From contig NZ_UEXK01000004.1 of assembly GCF_900491935.1 (NCBI RefSeq), positions 3,487,565 to 3,551,564 on the forward strand: a stretch of DNA of 64,000 bases. Direction: 5' to 3'. The notes beneath the pieces were generated by a model, which saw only the letters and a program-made list of their open reading frames with translations, searched no databases and had not been told where the DNA came from. Shown here piece after piece: positions 41,667 through 52,041 of the stretch; position 1 is the stretch's first letter, and every line of letters starts with the position of its first letter. Source of the DNA: Klenkia terrae (lineage in GTDB: Bacteria; Actinomycetota; Actinomycetes; Mycobacteriales; Geodermatophilaceae). Position numbers and translations under genes: made by a program.

Positions 41667-42740
41667 GTGATCGCGACCACTCGTCACCTGGCCGACGGCC
41701 GGGAGATCGTGTACTTCGACAGCGTCCCGACCCCGCGCGAGGCGGTGGACCCCCGCGACCTGCCCCCGGTGGCGACCCGCTCGCAGGTCCGCTGGGACCC
41801 GCTGCTGGGGGAGTGGGTGGTCATCGCCGCACACCGGCAGACCCGCACCTTCCTGCCGCCGGCCGACCAGTGCCCGCTGTGCGCCTCGACGCCGGCCCGG
41901 GCCACCGAGGTCCCCGAGGCCGACTACGAGGTCGCGGTCTTCGAGAACCGGTTCCCGTCGCTGTCCACCGAGGTCGACCGGGACGTCCCCGCGCACGCCG
42001 AGGGCAACCCGCTGGTCGCCCTGCGGCCGGGGGAGGGGCGCTGCGAGGTCATCGTGTTCACCAGCAACCACGACCGCTCGTTCGCCGACCTCGGGGCCGA
42101 GCGCGCCCGGCTGGTGGTCGACGCCTGGGCGCACCGCACGGAGGCGCTGTCCGCGCTGCCCGGCGTCGAGCAGGTGTTCCTCTTCGAGAACCACGGCGAG
42201 GAGATCGGGGTGACCCTCGCCCACCCGCACGGGCAGGTCTACGCCTACCCGTTCCTCGCCCCCCGGGTGCAGAAGATCCTGGGCCAGGTCGCCACCTACG
42301 AGGGCGACCTGTTCGCCGACGTGCTGGCCGCCGAGCGCTCCGGCCCGCGCGTGGTCGCGGCCAACGAGCACTGGACGGCGTTCGTGCCGGCAGCTGCCCG
42401 CTGGCCCTACGAGCTGCAGCTCTTCCCGCACCGCCGGGTCCCCGACGTCGCCACCCTGACCGACGCCGAGCGCGATGCGTTCGTCGAGGTGTACCTGGAC
42501 GTCCTCGGCCGGTTCGCGCACCGGTTCGACGAGCCGATGAACTACATCTCTTCCTGGAACCAGGCCCCCGTGCACGCCGGCCGCGAGCAGTGGTGGCTGC
42601 ACCTGCAGCTGTTCAGCTTCCAGCGGGCCCCGGGCAAGCTGAAGTACCTGGCCGGCTCCGAGTCGGGGATGGGCGCCTTCGTGTCCGACACCTCGCCCGA
42701 GGGCGCGGCCGACGCCCTGCGTGCGGTGGTCGTGCCGTGA
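41667..42740 (+). CDS. galT: Galactose-1-phosphate uridylyltransferase
   Basis: A 357-residue Leloir-pathway enzyme that exchanges UMP between UDP-glucose and galactose-1-phosphate. The active-site HPH is in LAHPHGQVYAYP (H186-P-H188), the second His being the uridylylated one. Zinc ligands are suggested by CPLC (about 75-78). The length is usual. It overlaps galK by GTGA, forming a two-gene galactose operon; no galE is in the window. Confidence 0.94.
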   Translation: MIATTRHLADGREIVYFDSVPTPREAVDPRDLPPVATRSQVRWDPLLGEWVVIAAHRQTRTFLPPADQCPLCASTPARATEVPEADYEVAVFENRFPSLSTEVDRDVPAHAEGNPLVALRPGEGRCEVIVFTSNHDRSFADLGAERARLVVDAWAHRTEALSALPGVEQVFLFENHGEEIGVTLAHPHGQVYAYPFLAPRVQKILGQVATYEGDLFADVLAAERSGPRVVAANEHWTAFVPAAARWPYELQLFPHRRVPDVATLTDAERDAFVEVYLDVLGRFAHRFDEPMNYISSWNQAPVHAGREQWWLHLQLFSFQRAPGKLKYLAGSESGMGAFVSDTSPEGAADALRAVVVP

Positions 42741-43843
42741 CCTCCCCGACGACGTTCCGGGACGTGTTCGGCGCCGACCCCGAGGGCGTGTGGCTGGCCC
42801 CGGGGCGGGCCAACGTGATCGGCGAGCACACCGACTACAACGACGGCTTCGTGCTGCCCATCGCGCTGCCGCACCGGGTGCTGGCCTCGGTGGCCCGCCG
42901 CACCGACGGCCTGCTCCGGATCGCCTCGGTGCAGCAGCCCGGTGCCGTGGTCGAGCTGCCGATGACTGAGGTCCGCGCCGGCAACCCGGCCGGCTGGGCC
43001 GGGTACGTGGCCGGCGTGGCCGAGCAGTTCGAGCTGCCCGGGGGCCTCTCGGTCCTGGTGGACGGCGACGTCCCCGCCGGGGCCGGGCTGTCCTCCTCGG
43101 CCGCGGTGACCTGCTCGGTGGCCCTGGCCCTGCGCGACCTGCTGCGGCCGGACCTGCCGCTGGACGCGCTGGTGGACATCGCCCGGCGGGCCGAGAACGA
43201 CTTCGTGGGCGCGCCCACCGGGATCCTCGACCAGTCGGCGTCGCTGCTCTGCGAGGCCGGCCACGCGCTGTTCCTGGACACCCGGGACCGCAGCCGGCAG
43301 CAGGTGCCCCTGGACCTCGCCGCCGCCGGCCTCGCGCTGCTGGTGGTCGACACCGGGCACACCCACTCCCACGCCGACGGCGGCTACGGCGACCGCCGCC
43401 GGGAGTGCGAGCGGGCGGCCGAGGCGCTGGGCGTCCCCGCGCTGCGCGACGCCACCCCGGAGGCGGTCGAGGCGCTCGCCGACGACGTGCTGCGCCGCCG
43501 GGCCCGGCACATCGTCACCGACGACGAGCGGGTGCTGCAGGTCGTCGGCATGCTCACCGGCGGGGGCGACCCGCGGGCGATCGGCCCGGTGCTGACCGCC
43601 GGGCACGTCTCGCTGCGCGACGACTTCGAGATCTCCACGCCCGAGCTGGACGCCGTCGTGGACACCGCGCTGGCCGCCGGGGCGCACGGTGCCCGGATGG
43701 TCGGCGGCGGGTTCGGCGGCTCGGCGATCGTGCTGGTGGAGACCGCCGACCTGGACGCGGTCACCGCCGCCGTCCAGCCGGCCGGTGGCAGCTACCGCAC
43801 CTTCGTCGCCGTCCCCTCGCCCGGCGCGCACCGCGTCGCCTGA
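42737..43843 (+). CDS. galK: Galactokinase
   Basis: A 368-residue GHMP kinase that phosphorylates galactose at C1. The galactokinase signature APGRANVIGEHTDYNDGFVL (about 21-40), the ATP loop PAGAGLSSSAAV (about 114-125) and GGGFGGSAI near the end are present. GTG start overlapping the galT stop. Confidence 0.95.
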   Translation: MTSPTTFRDVFGADPEGVWLAPGRANVIGEHTDYNDGFVLPIALPHRVLASVARRTDGLLRIASVQQPGAVVELPMTEVRAGNPAGWAGYVAGVAEQFELPGGLSVLVDGDVPAGAGLSSSAAVTCSVALALRDLLRPDLPLDALVDIARRAENDFVGAPTGILDQSASLLCEAGHALFLDTRDRSRQQVPLDLAAAGLALLVVDTGHTHSHADGGYGDRRRECERAAEALGVPALRDATPEAVEALADDVLRRRARHIVTDDERVLQVVGMLTGGGDPRAIGPVLTAGHVSLRDDFEISTPELDAVVDTALAAGAHGARMVGGGFGGSAIVLVETADLDAVTAAVQPAGGSYRTFVAVPSPGAHRVA

Positions 43844-43853
43844 GGGGTCCTCC

Positions 43854-44258
43854 GTGTTCGGGTTCCGCCGCCGTCCCACCGTGCCCCCGGCCCCCGTCGT
43901 GCCCTGGCAGGGCGCCGCGGTGCGGGCCGAGTTCGCGCCGCTGCCGGTCGAGCGCCGTCGCGACGTCCCGTCGGTGGTGCTGACCGCGGGCGGGGTCCGG
44001 GTGCAGCTGCACGCCTCCGACGTCCGCGCGGTCGGGCGCGGTCGGGCCGGCATCGCGGAGTCCGCCGTCCCGCCGCTGGCCTTCCTGTGCCGGCCGGGCG
44101 CCGCGGGCCCCGGGTCGGCGATGCACGACGACCTCGGGCACCTGCCGCCCGACTCCTGGGCGCTGGTCCTGGGCGACGCCCCGCTGGTCGCGGTCGCCGT
44201 GCTCGACGGCCCGCAGGCGGCGTCCTTCCTCGCCTGGGCCGCGGACCTCCCGGGCTGA
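43854..44258 (+). CDS. Hypothetical protein
   Basis: A 134-residue, soluble-looking protein with no motif I recognise: a basic, Pro-rich start (FGFRRRPTVPPAP), then mixed alpha/beta sequence. GAGGGG lies about six bases before the GTG, and it follows galK by ten bases and precedes the methyltransferase by five, so the four genes may be one transcript. It is in the same reading pattern and GC bias as its neighbours, which supports coding. Confidence 0.55.
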   Translation: MFGFRRRPTVPPAPVVPWQGAAVRAEFAPLPVERRRDVPSVVLTAGGVRVQLHASDVRAVGRGRAGIAESAVPPLAFLCRPGAAGPGSAMHDDLGHLPPDSWALVLGDAPLVAVAVLDGPQAASFLAWAADLPG

Positions 44259-44263
44259 GCACC

Positions 44264-44896
44264 GTGACCGACCTCCCCGGCCTGCGGGCGTCCTACGACC
44301 GGGTGGCCGACGCCTACGTCGAGATGGCCGCCGGTGACCTGGGGCCGCACCCCTGGCTGCGGGCCGCGCTGGCCGCCGTCGCCGAGGACGTGCGCGACCT
44401 GGGGCCGGTGCTGGACGTCGGGTGCGGTCCCGGCCTGGTGACGGCGCACCTGGCCGGGCTGGGGGTCGAGGTCTCCGGGGTCGACCTGTCGCCGGGGATG
44501 GTGGCCCACGCCCGCCGACTGCACCCGCACCTGCGGTTCGAGGTCGGCTCGGCGACCGAGCTGGACCCGGCGCCGGCGTCGCTGGGCGGGGTGCTGGCCT
44601 GGTGGTCGCTGTTCCACCTGCCGCGGCCGGCGGTCGCCGAGGTCGTGGCCACCCTGGCCCGCGCGCTGGTGCCCGGCGGCCAGCTGGTGTGGGGCACCCA
44701 CGTGGGGGACGGCGAGGTCGAGCGCACCGTGGCCTACGGGGTCGACGGCATCACCTGGACGACGCACCTGTGGCAGCCGGCCGCCATGGCGACGGTGCTC
44801 GCCGACGCCGGGCTCGAGCCGGTCGCGGAGCTGAGCTTCCCGCCGATGTGGACCGCGCACCCGCAGGCGCTGCTGGTGGCCCGCCGGCCGGCCTGA
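44264..44896 (+). CDS. Class I SAM-dependent methyltransferase
   Basis: A 210-residue Rossmann methyltransferase. Motif I is VLDVGCGPGLVTAHL (about 49-63), the acidic cofactor residue is in SGVDLSPGMV (about 72-81), and a small catalytic-side helix WWSLFHLPRP follows. Substrate unknown; it resembles the Methyltransf_11/25 group of small-molecule enzymes. It ends four bases before the convergent IclR regulator gene. Confidence 0.8.
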   Translation: MTDLPGLRASYDRVADAYVEMAAGDLGPHPWLRAALAAVAEDVRDLGPVLDVGCGPGLVTAHLAGLGVEVSGVDLSPGMVAHARRLHPHLRFEVGSATELDPAPASLGGVLAWWSLFHLPRPAVAEVVATLARALVPGGQLVWGTHVGDGEVERTVAYGVDGITWTTHLWQPAAMATVLADAGLEPVAELSFPPMWTAHPQALLVARRPA

Positions 44897-44900
44897 CCGG

Positions 44901-45614
44901 TCAGCGGACGGCGCGGCCGATCGCGGCGGCGGCGTCCAGCACGGCGCCGACGACGTCCGGGCTGGGCCGGCGACCGAGCCGCTCGACCGGCCCGGAGACC
45001 GAGACCGCGCCGAGCACCGCGCCGCCGGCGTCGCGCACCGGCGCCGACAGCGAGGCCACCCCGGGCTCGCGCTCGGCGACGCTGTGCGCCCAGCCGCGGC
45101 GCCGGACGTCGAGCAGCGTGCGGGCGGTGAACGAGGACGCCGACAGCAGCGGGGTGACCTCGTCGGCGGGGGAGAAGGCGAGCAGCGCGTGCGCGGCGGA
45201 GCCGGCGGTCATCGGCAGGCGGGCGCCGACCGGCACGGTGTCGCGCAGGCCGGTGAGCCGCTCGGCGGCCGCGACGCAGACCCGGGCCGAGCCGTCCCGC
45301 ACGTAGAACTGGGCGCTCTCGCCGCTGGCGTCGCGCAGGGTGACCAGGTGCCGGCCGGCGGCGTCGGCCAGCCGGTCGGCCAGGTCGGTGCCGCCGCGGC
45401 CGAGCTCGGCGAGGGCCGCGCCGGGGGCCCAGGAACCGTCCGGGAGCCGCCGTACGAGCCGGTGACCCTCCAGGGCCACGGCCAGCCGGTGGGCGGTCGC
45501 ACGGGGCAGACCGGTGCGCTGGACGAGCTCCGCGAGGCTCGCCGGCTCGTCCGCCACGGCGTGCAGGATCGAGACCGCTTTGTCCAGCACGCCGACGGGG
45601 TTAGGCTGTCCCAC
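44901..45614 (-). CDS. ndgR: IclR-family regulator, NdgR/LtbR type (leucine pathway repressor)
   Basis: A 237-residue DNA-binding protein. The N-terminal winged helix-turn-helix starts at [13 protein letters not shown] and includes [13 protein letters not shown]; the effector domain follows ([50 protein letters not shown]). These blocks match Streptomyces NdgR and Corynebacterium LtbR, which sit divergently from leuCD and repress it. The GTG at 45614 is chosen because family homology starts there and an AAGTAT box lies six bases before; an ATG at 45635 would add seven residues but falls inside the operator. It probably also represses itself. Confidence 0.88.
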   Translation of the reverse strand: MGQPNPVGVLDKAVSILHAVADEPASLAELVQRTGLPRATAHRLAVALEGHRLVRRLPDGSWAPGAALAELGRGGTDLADRLADAAGRHLVTLRDASGESAQFYVRDGSARVCVAAAERLTGLRDTVPVGARLPMTAGSAAHALLAFSPADEVTPLLSASSFTARTLLDVRRRGWAHSVAEREPGVASLSAPVRDAGGAVLGAVSVSGPVERLGRRPSPDVVGAVLDAAAAIGRAVR

Positions 45615-45624
45615 GAGCTGATAC

Positions 45625-45649
45625 TTGCATCCCATCCAATGAGATGCAA
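45625..45649. promoter_or_regulatory. Operator palindrome between ndgR and leuC
   Basis: A 25-base near-perfect palindrome: TTGCATC, CAT and their mirror ATG, GATGCAA around centre CCA, with only one mismatched pair. It overlaps the start region of both divergent genes and is the likely site of the IclR regulator. Confidence 0.75.
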
Positions 45650-45671
45650 CCGAGCCTGAGGAGGCGCAGCC

Positions 45672-47084
45672 GTGGGGCAGACCCTGGCGCAGAAGGTCTA
45701 CGAGCAGCACGTGGTGCGGCGCACCGAGGGCGAGCCGGACCTGCTCTACATCGACCTGCACCTCGTCCACGAGGTCACCAGCCCGCAGGCGTTCGACGGG
45801 CTGCGGGCCGCCGGGCGCACGGTCCGCCGTCCCGACCTGACGATGTCGACCGAGGACCACAACGTCCCGACGACGAACCTGCTGGCCCCCATCGCCGACC
45901 CGGTCAGCCGGGCGCAGGTCGAGGCGCTGCGCACCAACACCGCGGAGTTCGGCATCCGGCAGGCGCCGATGGGCACCCGCGACCAGGGCATCGTGCACGT
46001 CATCGGCCCGCAGCTGGGCCTGACCCAGCCGGGCATGACGATCGTCTGCGGCGACAGCCACACCTCCACCCACGGCGCCTTCGGCGCGCTGGCCTTCGGC
46101 ATCGGCACCAGCGAGGTCGAGCACGTGCTGGCCACCCAGACGCTGACCCAGCGGCCGGCCAAGCAGATGTCGGTCCGGGTCGACGGCGAGCTGCCGGTGG
46201 GCGTCAGCGCCAAGGACCTCATCCTGGCCGTCATCGCCGAGATCGGGACCGGCGGTGGGCAGGGCCACGTCATCGAGTACCGGGGCAGCGCCGTCCAGGG
46301 CCTGTCGATGGAGTCGCGGATGACGATCTGCAACATGTCGATCGAGGCCGGTGCCCGCGCCGGGCTGATCGCCCCCGACGAGACCACCTTCGCCTACCTG
46401 GCCGGGCGCGAGCACGCCCCCACCGGCGAGGACTGGGACGCCGCCGTCGCCGCCTGGCGCGAGCTGCGCACCGACGACGACGCCGTCTTCGACCGCGAGG
46501 TCGTCATCGACGCCGCATCGCTGACCCCCTACGTCACCTGGGGCACCAACCCGGGCCAGGGCCTGCCGATCGGCGCCGCGGTGCCCGACCCGGCGTCCTT
46601 CGCCGACGAGTCCGACCGGGCGGCCGCGGAGTCCGCGCTGGCCTACATGGGCCTGACCGCCGGCACCCCGCTGCGCGACATCAGCGTCGACACCGTCTTC
46701 CTGGGGTCGTGCACCAACGGCCGGATCGAGGACCTGCGGGTGGCCGCCGAGCTGCTGCGCGGCCAGCACGTCGCCGCCGACACCCGGATGCTCGTCGTCC
46801 CCGGGTCGGTGTTCGTCAAGCAGCAGGCCGAGGAGGAGGGCCTGGACGCCGTCTTCACCGCCGCCGGCGCCGAGTGGCGCGGGGCCGGGTGCTCGATGTG
46901 CCTGGGCATGAACCCCGACCAGCTGGCCCCCGGCGAGCGGTCGGCCTCGACGTCCAACCGCAACTTCCAGGGCCGGCAGGGCAAGGGCGGGCGCACCCAC
47001 CTGGTCTCGCCCGCCGTCGCCGCGGCCACCGCCATCACCGGGAAGCTGACCGCCCCGGCCGACCTCGTCCCCGCAGGAGCCTGA
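45672..47084 (+). CDS. leuC: 3-isopropylmalate dehydratase, large subunit
   Basis: A 470-residue aconitase-family enzyme that, with LeuD, isomerises 2- to 3-isopropylmalate; it probably also handles citramalate for the CimA route. The 4Fe-4S cysteines are C347 (GSCTNGR), C407 and C410 (CSMCLG), at the same numbers as in E. coli Leu[23 protein letters not shown] is the substrate region. GTG start with GAGGAGG upstream. Confidence 0.97.
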   Translation: MGQTLAQKVYEQHVVRRTEGEPDLLYIDLHLVHEVTSPQAFDGLRAAGRTVRRPDLTMSTEDHNVPTTNLLAPIADPVSRAQVEALRTNTAEFGIRQAPMGTRDQGIVHVIGPQLGLTQPGMTIVCGDSHTSTHGAFGALAFGIGTSEVEHVLATQTLTQRPAKQMSVRVDGELPVGVSAKDLILAVIAEIGTGGGQGHVIEYRGSAVQGLSMESRMTICNMSIEAGARAGLIAPDETTFAYLAGREHAPTGEDWDAAVAAWRELRTDDDAVFDREVVIDAASLTPYVTWGTNPGQGLPIGAAVPDPASFADESDRAAAESALAYMGLTAGTPLRDISVDTVFLGSCTNGRIEDLRVAAELLRGQHVAADTRMLVVPGSVFVKQQAEEEGLDAVFTAAGAEWRGAGCSMCLGMNPDQLAPGERSASTSNRNFQGRQGKGGRTHLVSPAVAAATAITGKLTAPADLVPAGA

Positions 47085-47086
47085 GC

Positions 47087-47680
47087 ATGGACGCCTTCAC
47101 CACCCACACCGGCACCGCGGCCCCGCTGCGGCGCAGCAACGTGGACACCGACCAGATCATCCCGGCCGAGTACCTCAAGCGGATCACCCGCACCGGCTTC
47201 GAGGACGGCCTGTTCGTCGCCTGGCGCACCAACGAGCCCGACTTCGTGCTCAACCAGCCGCAGTACGCCGACGCCTCGGTCCTGGTGGCCGGCCCCGACT
47301 TCGGCACCGGCTCCTCCCGCGAGCACGCCAACTGGGCACTGCTGGACGGCGGGTTCCGGGTGGTCATCAGCGCCCGGTTCGCCGACATCTTCCGCAACAA
47401 CTCGACGAAGTCCGGGCTGCTGACCGTGGTGCTGCCGCCGGCCGACGTCGAGGCGCTGCAGGACGCCTGCGAGGCCGACCCGACCCTGCCGGTGACCGTC
47501 GACCTGGTCGCCAAGGAGGTCCGCTGGGCCGACCGGGTCAGCGGCTTCGAGATCGACGACTACACCCGCTGGCGGCTGCTCGAGGGCCTGGACGACATCG
47601 GGCTCACCGAGCGGCACCTGGACGACATCGACGCCTTCGAGGCCGCCCGCCCCTCGTGGAAGCCCCGCACGCTGGCCTGA
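47087..47680 (+). CDS. leuD: 3-isopropylmalate dehydratase, small subunit
   Basis: A 197-residue swivel-domain subunit. [33 protein letters not shown] and [15 protein letters not shown] are the family signatures; the TGSSREHA loop contacts substrate. It is two bases after leuC and shares the NdgR-type operator. In M. tuberculosis and Streptomyces hupB follows leuD; here a terminator and a CopC-like gene do. Confidence 0.96.
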   Translation: MDAFTTHTGTAAPLRRSNVDTDQIIPAEYLKRITRTGFEDGLFVAWRTNEPDFVLNQPQYADASVLVAGPDFGTGSSREHANWALLDGGFRVVISARFADIFRNNSTKSGLLTVVLPPADVEALQDACEADPTLPVTVDLVAKEVRWADRVSGFEIDDYTRWRLLEGLDDIGLTERHLDDIDAFEAARPSWKPRTLA

Positions 47681-47696
47681 CCGCCGCGCCCGGCCC

Positions 47697-47731
47697 GGAG
47701 GCCGTCGTCCCGACCCGGGACGGCGGCCTCC
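47697..47731 (+). terminator. Hairpin terminator after leuCD
   Basis: 15-bp stem with one G-T pair (47697-47711 with 47717-47731), 5-base loop. Confidence 0.75.
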
Positions 47732-47811
47732 GGTCGTCCCGGCCGGGAACCAGCGGGGTGCGGACGACGACCAACCCGGTGGATCCCCGACACGCGACCG
47801 AGAGGCCCTCC

Positions 47812-48399
47812 GTGCCCACCACCCGACCCCGCCGGGTCCTGCTGCTCCCGCTCCTGCTGCTCGCCTGCTGGCTGGGGGCCACCGGCACCGCCCAGGCGCA
47901 CACCTCGCTGACCTCGTCCAGCCCGGCCGAGGGCAGCACCGTCACCGAGCCGCTGTCGGCGGTCACGCTGACCTTCAGCGGGTCGGTCCGCGGCCCGGAG
48001 GTGACGGTCGCCGGTCCCGACGGCGCCGTGGTGAGCACCGGGACGGCCACCGGCGAGGGCAGCGCGGTCACCGTCCCGGTGGCGCCGACCGCGACCGGCC
48101 CGCACACCATCACCTGGTCGGTCACCTCGGCCGACGGGCACGACCTCACCGGCACGGTCGCCTTCGACCACGCCGGCCCGGTCGCCGCACCCGTCGGACC
48201 GGAGCCGGCACCCAGCAGCGCGGCGGCCCCGAGCCCCGCGGCTGCCACCCCCGAGCCGGTCCCGGCCCGGCCCGCCGAGGCCGCCGCGGAGACCCCGGAG
48301 GACGAGGGCAGCGGCTCCGGCGTGGCGATCGGGGTCGCGGTGGCCGTGGTGCTCCTGGGTGCCGGCGGTGTCGCGGTCGGACGACGCCGGCGCGGCTGA
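47812..48399 (+). CDS. CopC-domain exported membrane-anchored protein
   Basis: A 195-residue protein. Signal peptide about 1-29, ending ATGTAQA, so the mature protein would begin with His (AHTSLTSSSPAEG), the usual N-terminal copper(II) ligand of CopC. The beta-sandwich domain continues to about 125 with the second His in SADGHDLTG. A Pro/Ala-rich spacer, one transmembrane helix (about 170-190) and RRRRG follow. It should bind copper outside the membrane. No copD partner is adjacent. GAGAGG precedes the GTG; the upstream open frame from 47656 lacks a signal peptide at its start and was not used. Confidence 0.82.
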   Translation: MPTTRPRRVLLLPLLLLACWLGATGTAQAHTSLTSSSPAEGSTVTEPLSAVTLTFSGSVRGPEVTVAGPDGAVVSTGTATGEGSAVTVPVAPTATGPHTITWSVTSADGHDLTGTVAFDHAGPVAAPVGPEPAPSSAAAPSPAAATPEPVPARPAEAAAETPEDEGSGSGVAIGVAVAVVLLGAGGVAVGRRRRG

Positions 48400-48408
48400 G
48401 CGCCGGCG
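48385..48408. terminator. Hairpin over the copC-like stop codon
   Basis: CGCCGGCGC and GCGCCGGCG form a perfect 9-bp stem around a 6-base loop, just before the convergent mutT1-type gene ends at 48416. Confidence 0.5.
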
Positions 48409-48415
48409 CCCCGGG

Positions 48416-49345
48416 TCAGGCCGGGGCGTCCGGGTCGGCCGGGAAGTCGCGGTAGTAGTCGGACAGCAGCGCCCCGGGCCGGCCGCCGAGCACCCAGACG
48501 CTGCCCTTGGCCGACGGCGGCCACAGCGCGCCCGCCGTCCCCGGGTAGCGGACGCCCAGCGCCATGAGCACCGAGGGGATCGCGCCGCCCTGGCTGCACA
48601 CCACGGTGACCCCGGGCTGCGGGCGCGGCTCCAGCCAGCTCTCCACCAGGTCGATGCCGGCCTGCGGGTCGTCGCCGAAGCCGTCCTCGCCGAGCTCGGG
48701 CACCTGGCCCAACGGCACGCCCAGGGCGGCCGCCAGCGGGGTGACGGTCTGGACGCAGCGGACCGGGGGAGCGGCGAGCACCTCGGTGGGCGCAAAGGCG
48801 GTCAGCACCGAGGCGAGCCGGGCGGCCTGAGACCGACCGCGGCCGTCCAGCGGGCGGCCGGAGTCGGGTCCGTCGAAGTCGCTGCGCTCGCCGGCGCTGG
48901 CGTGCCGGACGAGCAGCAGGGTCGGCGACCGCGGCACGTCGGTGCGGGCCAGGTCGGCCAGCACCGCGGCGTCGTGCGGGTGGGTGACCAGCTCGGTCGC
49001 CGCGGGCACCGGCAGCCAGCGCAGCTCGTCGACCTCGTCGTTGACCACGAAGTCGCCGGCCACGTGCTGCATCGTCCAGTAGTCCACCCGCTTGGGGCCG
49101 TGCCGGTGGACGTACCGGGTCTGCACGCTGCGCCGTCCGACGGCCACCTGCAGACCGGTCTCCTCGCCGACCTCGCGGACCGCGGCCTGCAGCGGGTGCT
49201 CGCCCTGGTCGAGCTTGCCCTTGGGCAGCGACCAGTCGTCGTACTTGGGCCGGTGCACGACCGCGGTCTCCAGCACCCCGCCCGCACCCCGCCGCCAGAC
49301 GGCACCGCCGGCGGCGGGCTGCACGCGCTCAGCCAGCGAGCTCAC
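48416..49345 (-). CDS. mutT1: MutT1-type Nudix hydrolase fused to a histidine phosphatase
   Basis: A 309-residue two-domain enzyme. The Nudix domain (about 10-130) has the box [21 protein letters not shown], seen at about 45-65 as GX5EX7REVGEE. The second domain (about 140-309) has [10 protein letters not shown], the RHG-type catalytic motif of histidine phosphatases. M. tuberculosis MutT1 has the same fusion and hydrolyses 8-oxo-GTP and dinucleoside polyphosphates. It starts at GTG inside the end of ppk (17-base overlap), so the two are coupled. Confidence 0.9.
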   Translation of the reverse strand: MSSLAERVQPAAGGAVWRRGAGGVLETAVVHRPKYDDWSLPKGKLDQGEHPLQAAVREVGEETGLQVAVGRRSVQTRYVHRHGPKRVDYWTMQHVAGDFVVNDEVDELRWLPVPAATELVTHPHDAAVLADLARTDVPRSPTLLLVRHASAGERSDFDGPDSGRPLDGRGRSQAARLASVLTAFAPTEVLAAPPVRCVQTVTPLAAALGVPLGQVPELGEDGFGDDPQAGIDLVESWLEPRPQPGVTVVCSQGGAIPSVLMALGVRYPGTAGALWPPSAKGSVWVLGGRPGALLSDYYRDFPADPDAPA

Positions 49346-51389
49346 CGGCCATCACCCGCGCCTGGAAGTCGCGCTGCCCGGTCCGGGTCCAGCTGCCGTC
49401 GGCACCGAGCTGCCAGCTGCGGACGTCGTCGGCCATGGCGCCGTCGAACATGCGCTGCAGCTGCTCGGTGGCGTGCACGTCGCTGATCCGCAGCAGCACC
49501 TCGACCCGGCGGTCCAGGTTGCGGTGCATGAGGTCGGCGCTGCCCAGCCACCACTCGGGCGACCCGTCGTTGAGGAAGTTGCAGACCCGGGAGTGCTCGA
49601 GGAAGCGGCCCACGATCGACCGGACCCGGATGTTGTCGCTGAGCCCGGGGACCTGGGGCCGCAGGGCGCAGATGCCCCGGATCCACAGCTCGACCGGCAC
49701 ATCGGCGCCCGAGGCCTCGTACAGGGCGTCGATGAGCTCCTCGTCCACGAGGGAGTTCACCTTGATCCGGATGCCCGACGGGCGGCCCTCGGCGGCGTGC
49801 CGGGCCTCGCGGCGGATCTTCTCCAGCAGCCCGGCGCGGACGCCGTGCGGGGCCACCAGCAGCGAGCGGTAGGTGGTCTGCCGGGAGTAGCCGGTGAGGG
49901 TGTTGAACAGGTCGGTGAGGTCGGCGCCGACCCGCGGGTCCGCGGTGAGGATGCCGAGGTCCTCGTAGATGCGGGCGGTCTTCGGGTTGTAGTTGCCGGT
50001 GCCGATGTGGCAGTACCGGCGCAGCACCCCGTTCTCCCGGCGGACCACCAGGGCGGTCTTGCAGTGCGTCTTCAGGCCCACCAGGCCGTAGACGACGTGG
50101 CAGCCGGCGCGCTCCAGCGAGCGGGCCCAGCTGATGTTGGCCTCCTCGTCGAAGCGGGCCTTGATCTCCACGAGCACCACGACCTGCTTGCCCGCGGTGG
50201 CCGCCTCGATGAGGGCCTGCACGATCGGGGAGTCACCGGAGGTGCGGTACAGCGTCTGCTTGATCGCCAGCACCAGCGGGTCGGCGGCGGCCTGCTCGAT
50301 GAACCGCTGCACGCTGGTGGCGAAGGAGTCGTAGGGGTGGTGGACCAGCACGTCGCCCTCGCGGAGTGTTGCGAAGACGCTCTTGGGCGTCTCGCCCTCG
50401 GACAGCCGGGGGTGCGTGCCGGGCACGAACGGGTCGTCCTTGAGCTCCGGGCGGTCCAGCCCGTAGAGGGCCATGAGGGCGGCGAGGTCGAGCAGCCCGG
50501 GCACGTGCAGCACGTCGTTGGGGGAGACCTCCAGCTCGTGCAGCAGGACGTCGAGGATCTGCGGGTCCATCGAGTCGGTGACCTCGAGCCGGACGGCGGG
50601 ACCGAACCGGCGGCGGGCAAGCTCGCGCTCCAGGGCCTGCAGCAGGTCCTCGTCGCGGTCCTCCTCGACCTCGACGTCGGCGTTGCGGGTGACCCGGAAC
50701 AGGTGGTGGTCGATGACCTCCAGGCCCGGGAAGAGCTGGTTGAGGTGGGCGGAGATGAGGTCCTCGAGGGGGAGGAAGACCGACTCGTCGTCCTCGGTCA
50801 CCACGGGCACGAAGCGGGGGACGTTGTCGGGCACCTTGACCCGGGCGAACCGCGGGGCGCCGGTCTCGGGGTCGCGCACGGACACCGCGAGGTTCAGCGA
50901 CAGGCCGGAGATGTAGGGGAACGGGTGCGCGGGGTCCACGGCCAGCGGGGTGAGCACCGGGAAGACCTGGTCGCGGAAGTACTCGCGCAGCCGCATCGAC
51001 TCGCCGTCGGCGACCTCGCCCCAGTGCACGATGCGGATGCCGTGCTGCTCCAGGCGGGGCGCGACGTCCTGCACGAAGACGGCGGCGTGCCGGGCGACGA
51101 GCTCCTGGGTGCGGGCGGCGATGCGGGACAGCTGCTCGCGGATGGTCAGCCCGTCGGGGGAGCGCATCGTGAGACCGGTGCTGTGCCGGCGCTTCAGCCC
51201 GGCGATCCGGACCATGTAGAACTCGTCGAGGTTGCTGGCGAAGATCGACAGGAACTTGACCCGCTCGAGCAGCGGGGCGTCCGGGTCCTCGGCGAGCTCG
51301 AGCACCCGGGCGTTGAAGTCCAGCCAGGACAGTTCGCGGTTCAGGAAGCGGTCGGCGTGCTGGGCCGTCTCGGTCTGGGTCTCGGACAC
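49329..51389 (-). CDS. ppk: Polyphosphate kinase 1
   Basis: A 686-residue enzyme that polymerises the gamma-phosphate of ATP into polyphosphate. The N-terminal [17 protein letters not shown], the kinase core with [44 protein letters not shown] (expected phospho-His region) and [19 protein letters not shown], and [12 protein letters not shown] near the end are all typical. The GTG at 51389 is preferred because homology begins just after it; an upstream GTG at 51434 would add 15 residues. It lies between cofC and mutT1 on the same strand. Confidence 0.95.
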   Translation of the reverse strand: MSETQTETAQHADRFLNRELSWLDFNARVLELAEDPDAPLLERVKFLSIFASNLDEFYMVRIAGLKRRHSTGLTMRSPDGLTIREQLSRIAARTQELVARHAAVFVQDVAPRLEQHGIRIVHWGEVADGESMRLREYFRDQVFPVLTPLAVDPAHPFPYISGLSLNLAVSVRDPETGAPRFARVKVPDNVPRFVPVVTEDDESVFLPLEDLISAHLNQLFPGLEVIDHHLFRVTRNADVEVEEDRDEDLLQALERELARRRFGPAVRLEVTDSMDPQILDVLLHELEVSPNDVLHVPGLLDLAALMALYGLDRPELKDDPFVPGTHPRLSEGETPKSVFATLREGDVLVHHPYDSFATSVQRFIEQAAADPLVLAIKQTLYRTSGDSPIVQALIEAATAGKQVVVLVEIKARFDEEANISWARSLERAGCHVVYGLVGLKTHCKTALVVRRENGVLRRYCHIGTGNYNPKTARIYEDLGILTADPRVGADLTDLFNTLTGYSRQTTYRSLLVAPHGVRAGLLEKIRREARHAAEGRPSGIRIKVNSLVDEELIDALYEASGADVPVELWIRGICALRPQVPGLSDNIRVRSIVGRFLEHSRVCNFLNDGSPEWWLGSADLMHRNLDRRVEVLLRISDVHATEQLQRMFDGAMADDVRSWQLGADGSWTRTGQRDFQARVMAGELAG

Positions 51390-51426
51390 CGCGACATCTT
51401 CTCCTACGCCGGTGAACGGCTGGTGT

Positions 51427-52041
51427 TCACGCACAGGCCTCGTGCTCGGCCGCCCGGGTGCGCGGCCCGGCGCCCAGTGCCCGGGCCGCCGCGAGGTGCT
51501 CGGCGGTGTCGACGTCGCGGCGCAGACCGGGCCAGTCGCCGTCCAGCGCGAGGGCCCCGGACGCCGCGTGCGCCGCGGCCGAGCCGGGCCCGAACGACGG
51601 CGCGAGGTCTCCGGTGGTGACGGCCAGCAGGGTGGTGCCGGTGCCCTCGGCGTCGGCGACGAAGGAGCGGGGGACGGCGGCGGCGCGGGTCAGCGCGTCG
51701 TCCAGCTCGGCCGGGCGCAGGGCGGGGAGGTCGGAGTTCAGCGCAGCGACCCAGGCGGCGCCGGTCGCGGCCGCGCCGTGCCGCAGCGCGGCGTTGAGGC
51801 CACCGGCGGGTTCACCGGCCACCACGCGGGCGCCCAGGCGGGCGGCGACCGCGGCTGCCCGGGGGTCGTCGGTCACCACCCAGAGCGCGCCGACCGAGGG
51901 CGCCGCCGCCGCGGCCTCGAGGGTGTCGCCGAGCAGGGCGAGGACGAGCGCCTCGTGCTCGGCGCGGCCGCCGGTGGGCCCCAGCCGGGTCTTGGCCAGC
52001 GCGAGCCGCTTCGCGGGGACGACGACCGACCAGCGCTGCAC
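51427..52041 (-). CDS. cofC: Phospholactate/phosphoenolpyruvate guanylyltransferase (coenzyme F420)
   Basis: A 204-residue nucleotidyltransferase of the CofC/FbiD family, which activates 2-phospholactate or phosphoenolpyruvate with GTP in F420 synthesis. [17 protein letters not shown] (about 7-23) is the nucleotide loop, ALNSDLPAL (about 100-108) the metal-binding region, and [13 protein letters not shown] (about 155-167) the base-recognition part. In M. tuberculosis fbiD is next to ppk1 as well. It is the first gene of cofC-ppk-mutT1; GTG start with a CAGCGT box seven bases before. Presence implies the organism makes F420, but the other fbi genes are not in the window. Confidence 0.88.
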   Translation of the reverse strand: MQRWSVVVPAKRLALAKTRLGPTGGRAEHEALVLALLGDTLEAAAAAPSVGALWVVTDDPRAAAVAARLGARVVAGEPAGGLNAALRHGAAATGAAWVAALNSDLPALRPAELDDALTRAAAVPRSFVADAEGTGTTLLAVTTGDLAPSFGPGSAAAHAASGALALDGDWPGLRRDVDTAEHLAAARALGAGPRTRAAEHEACA

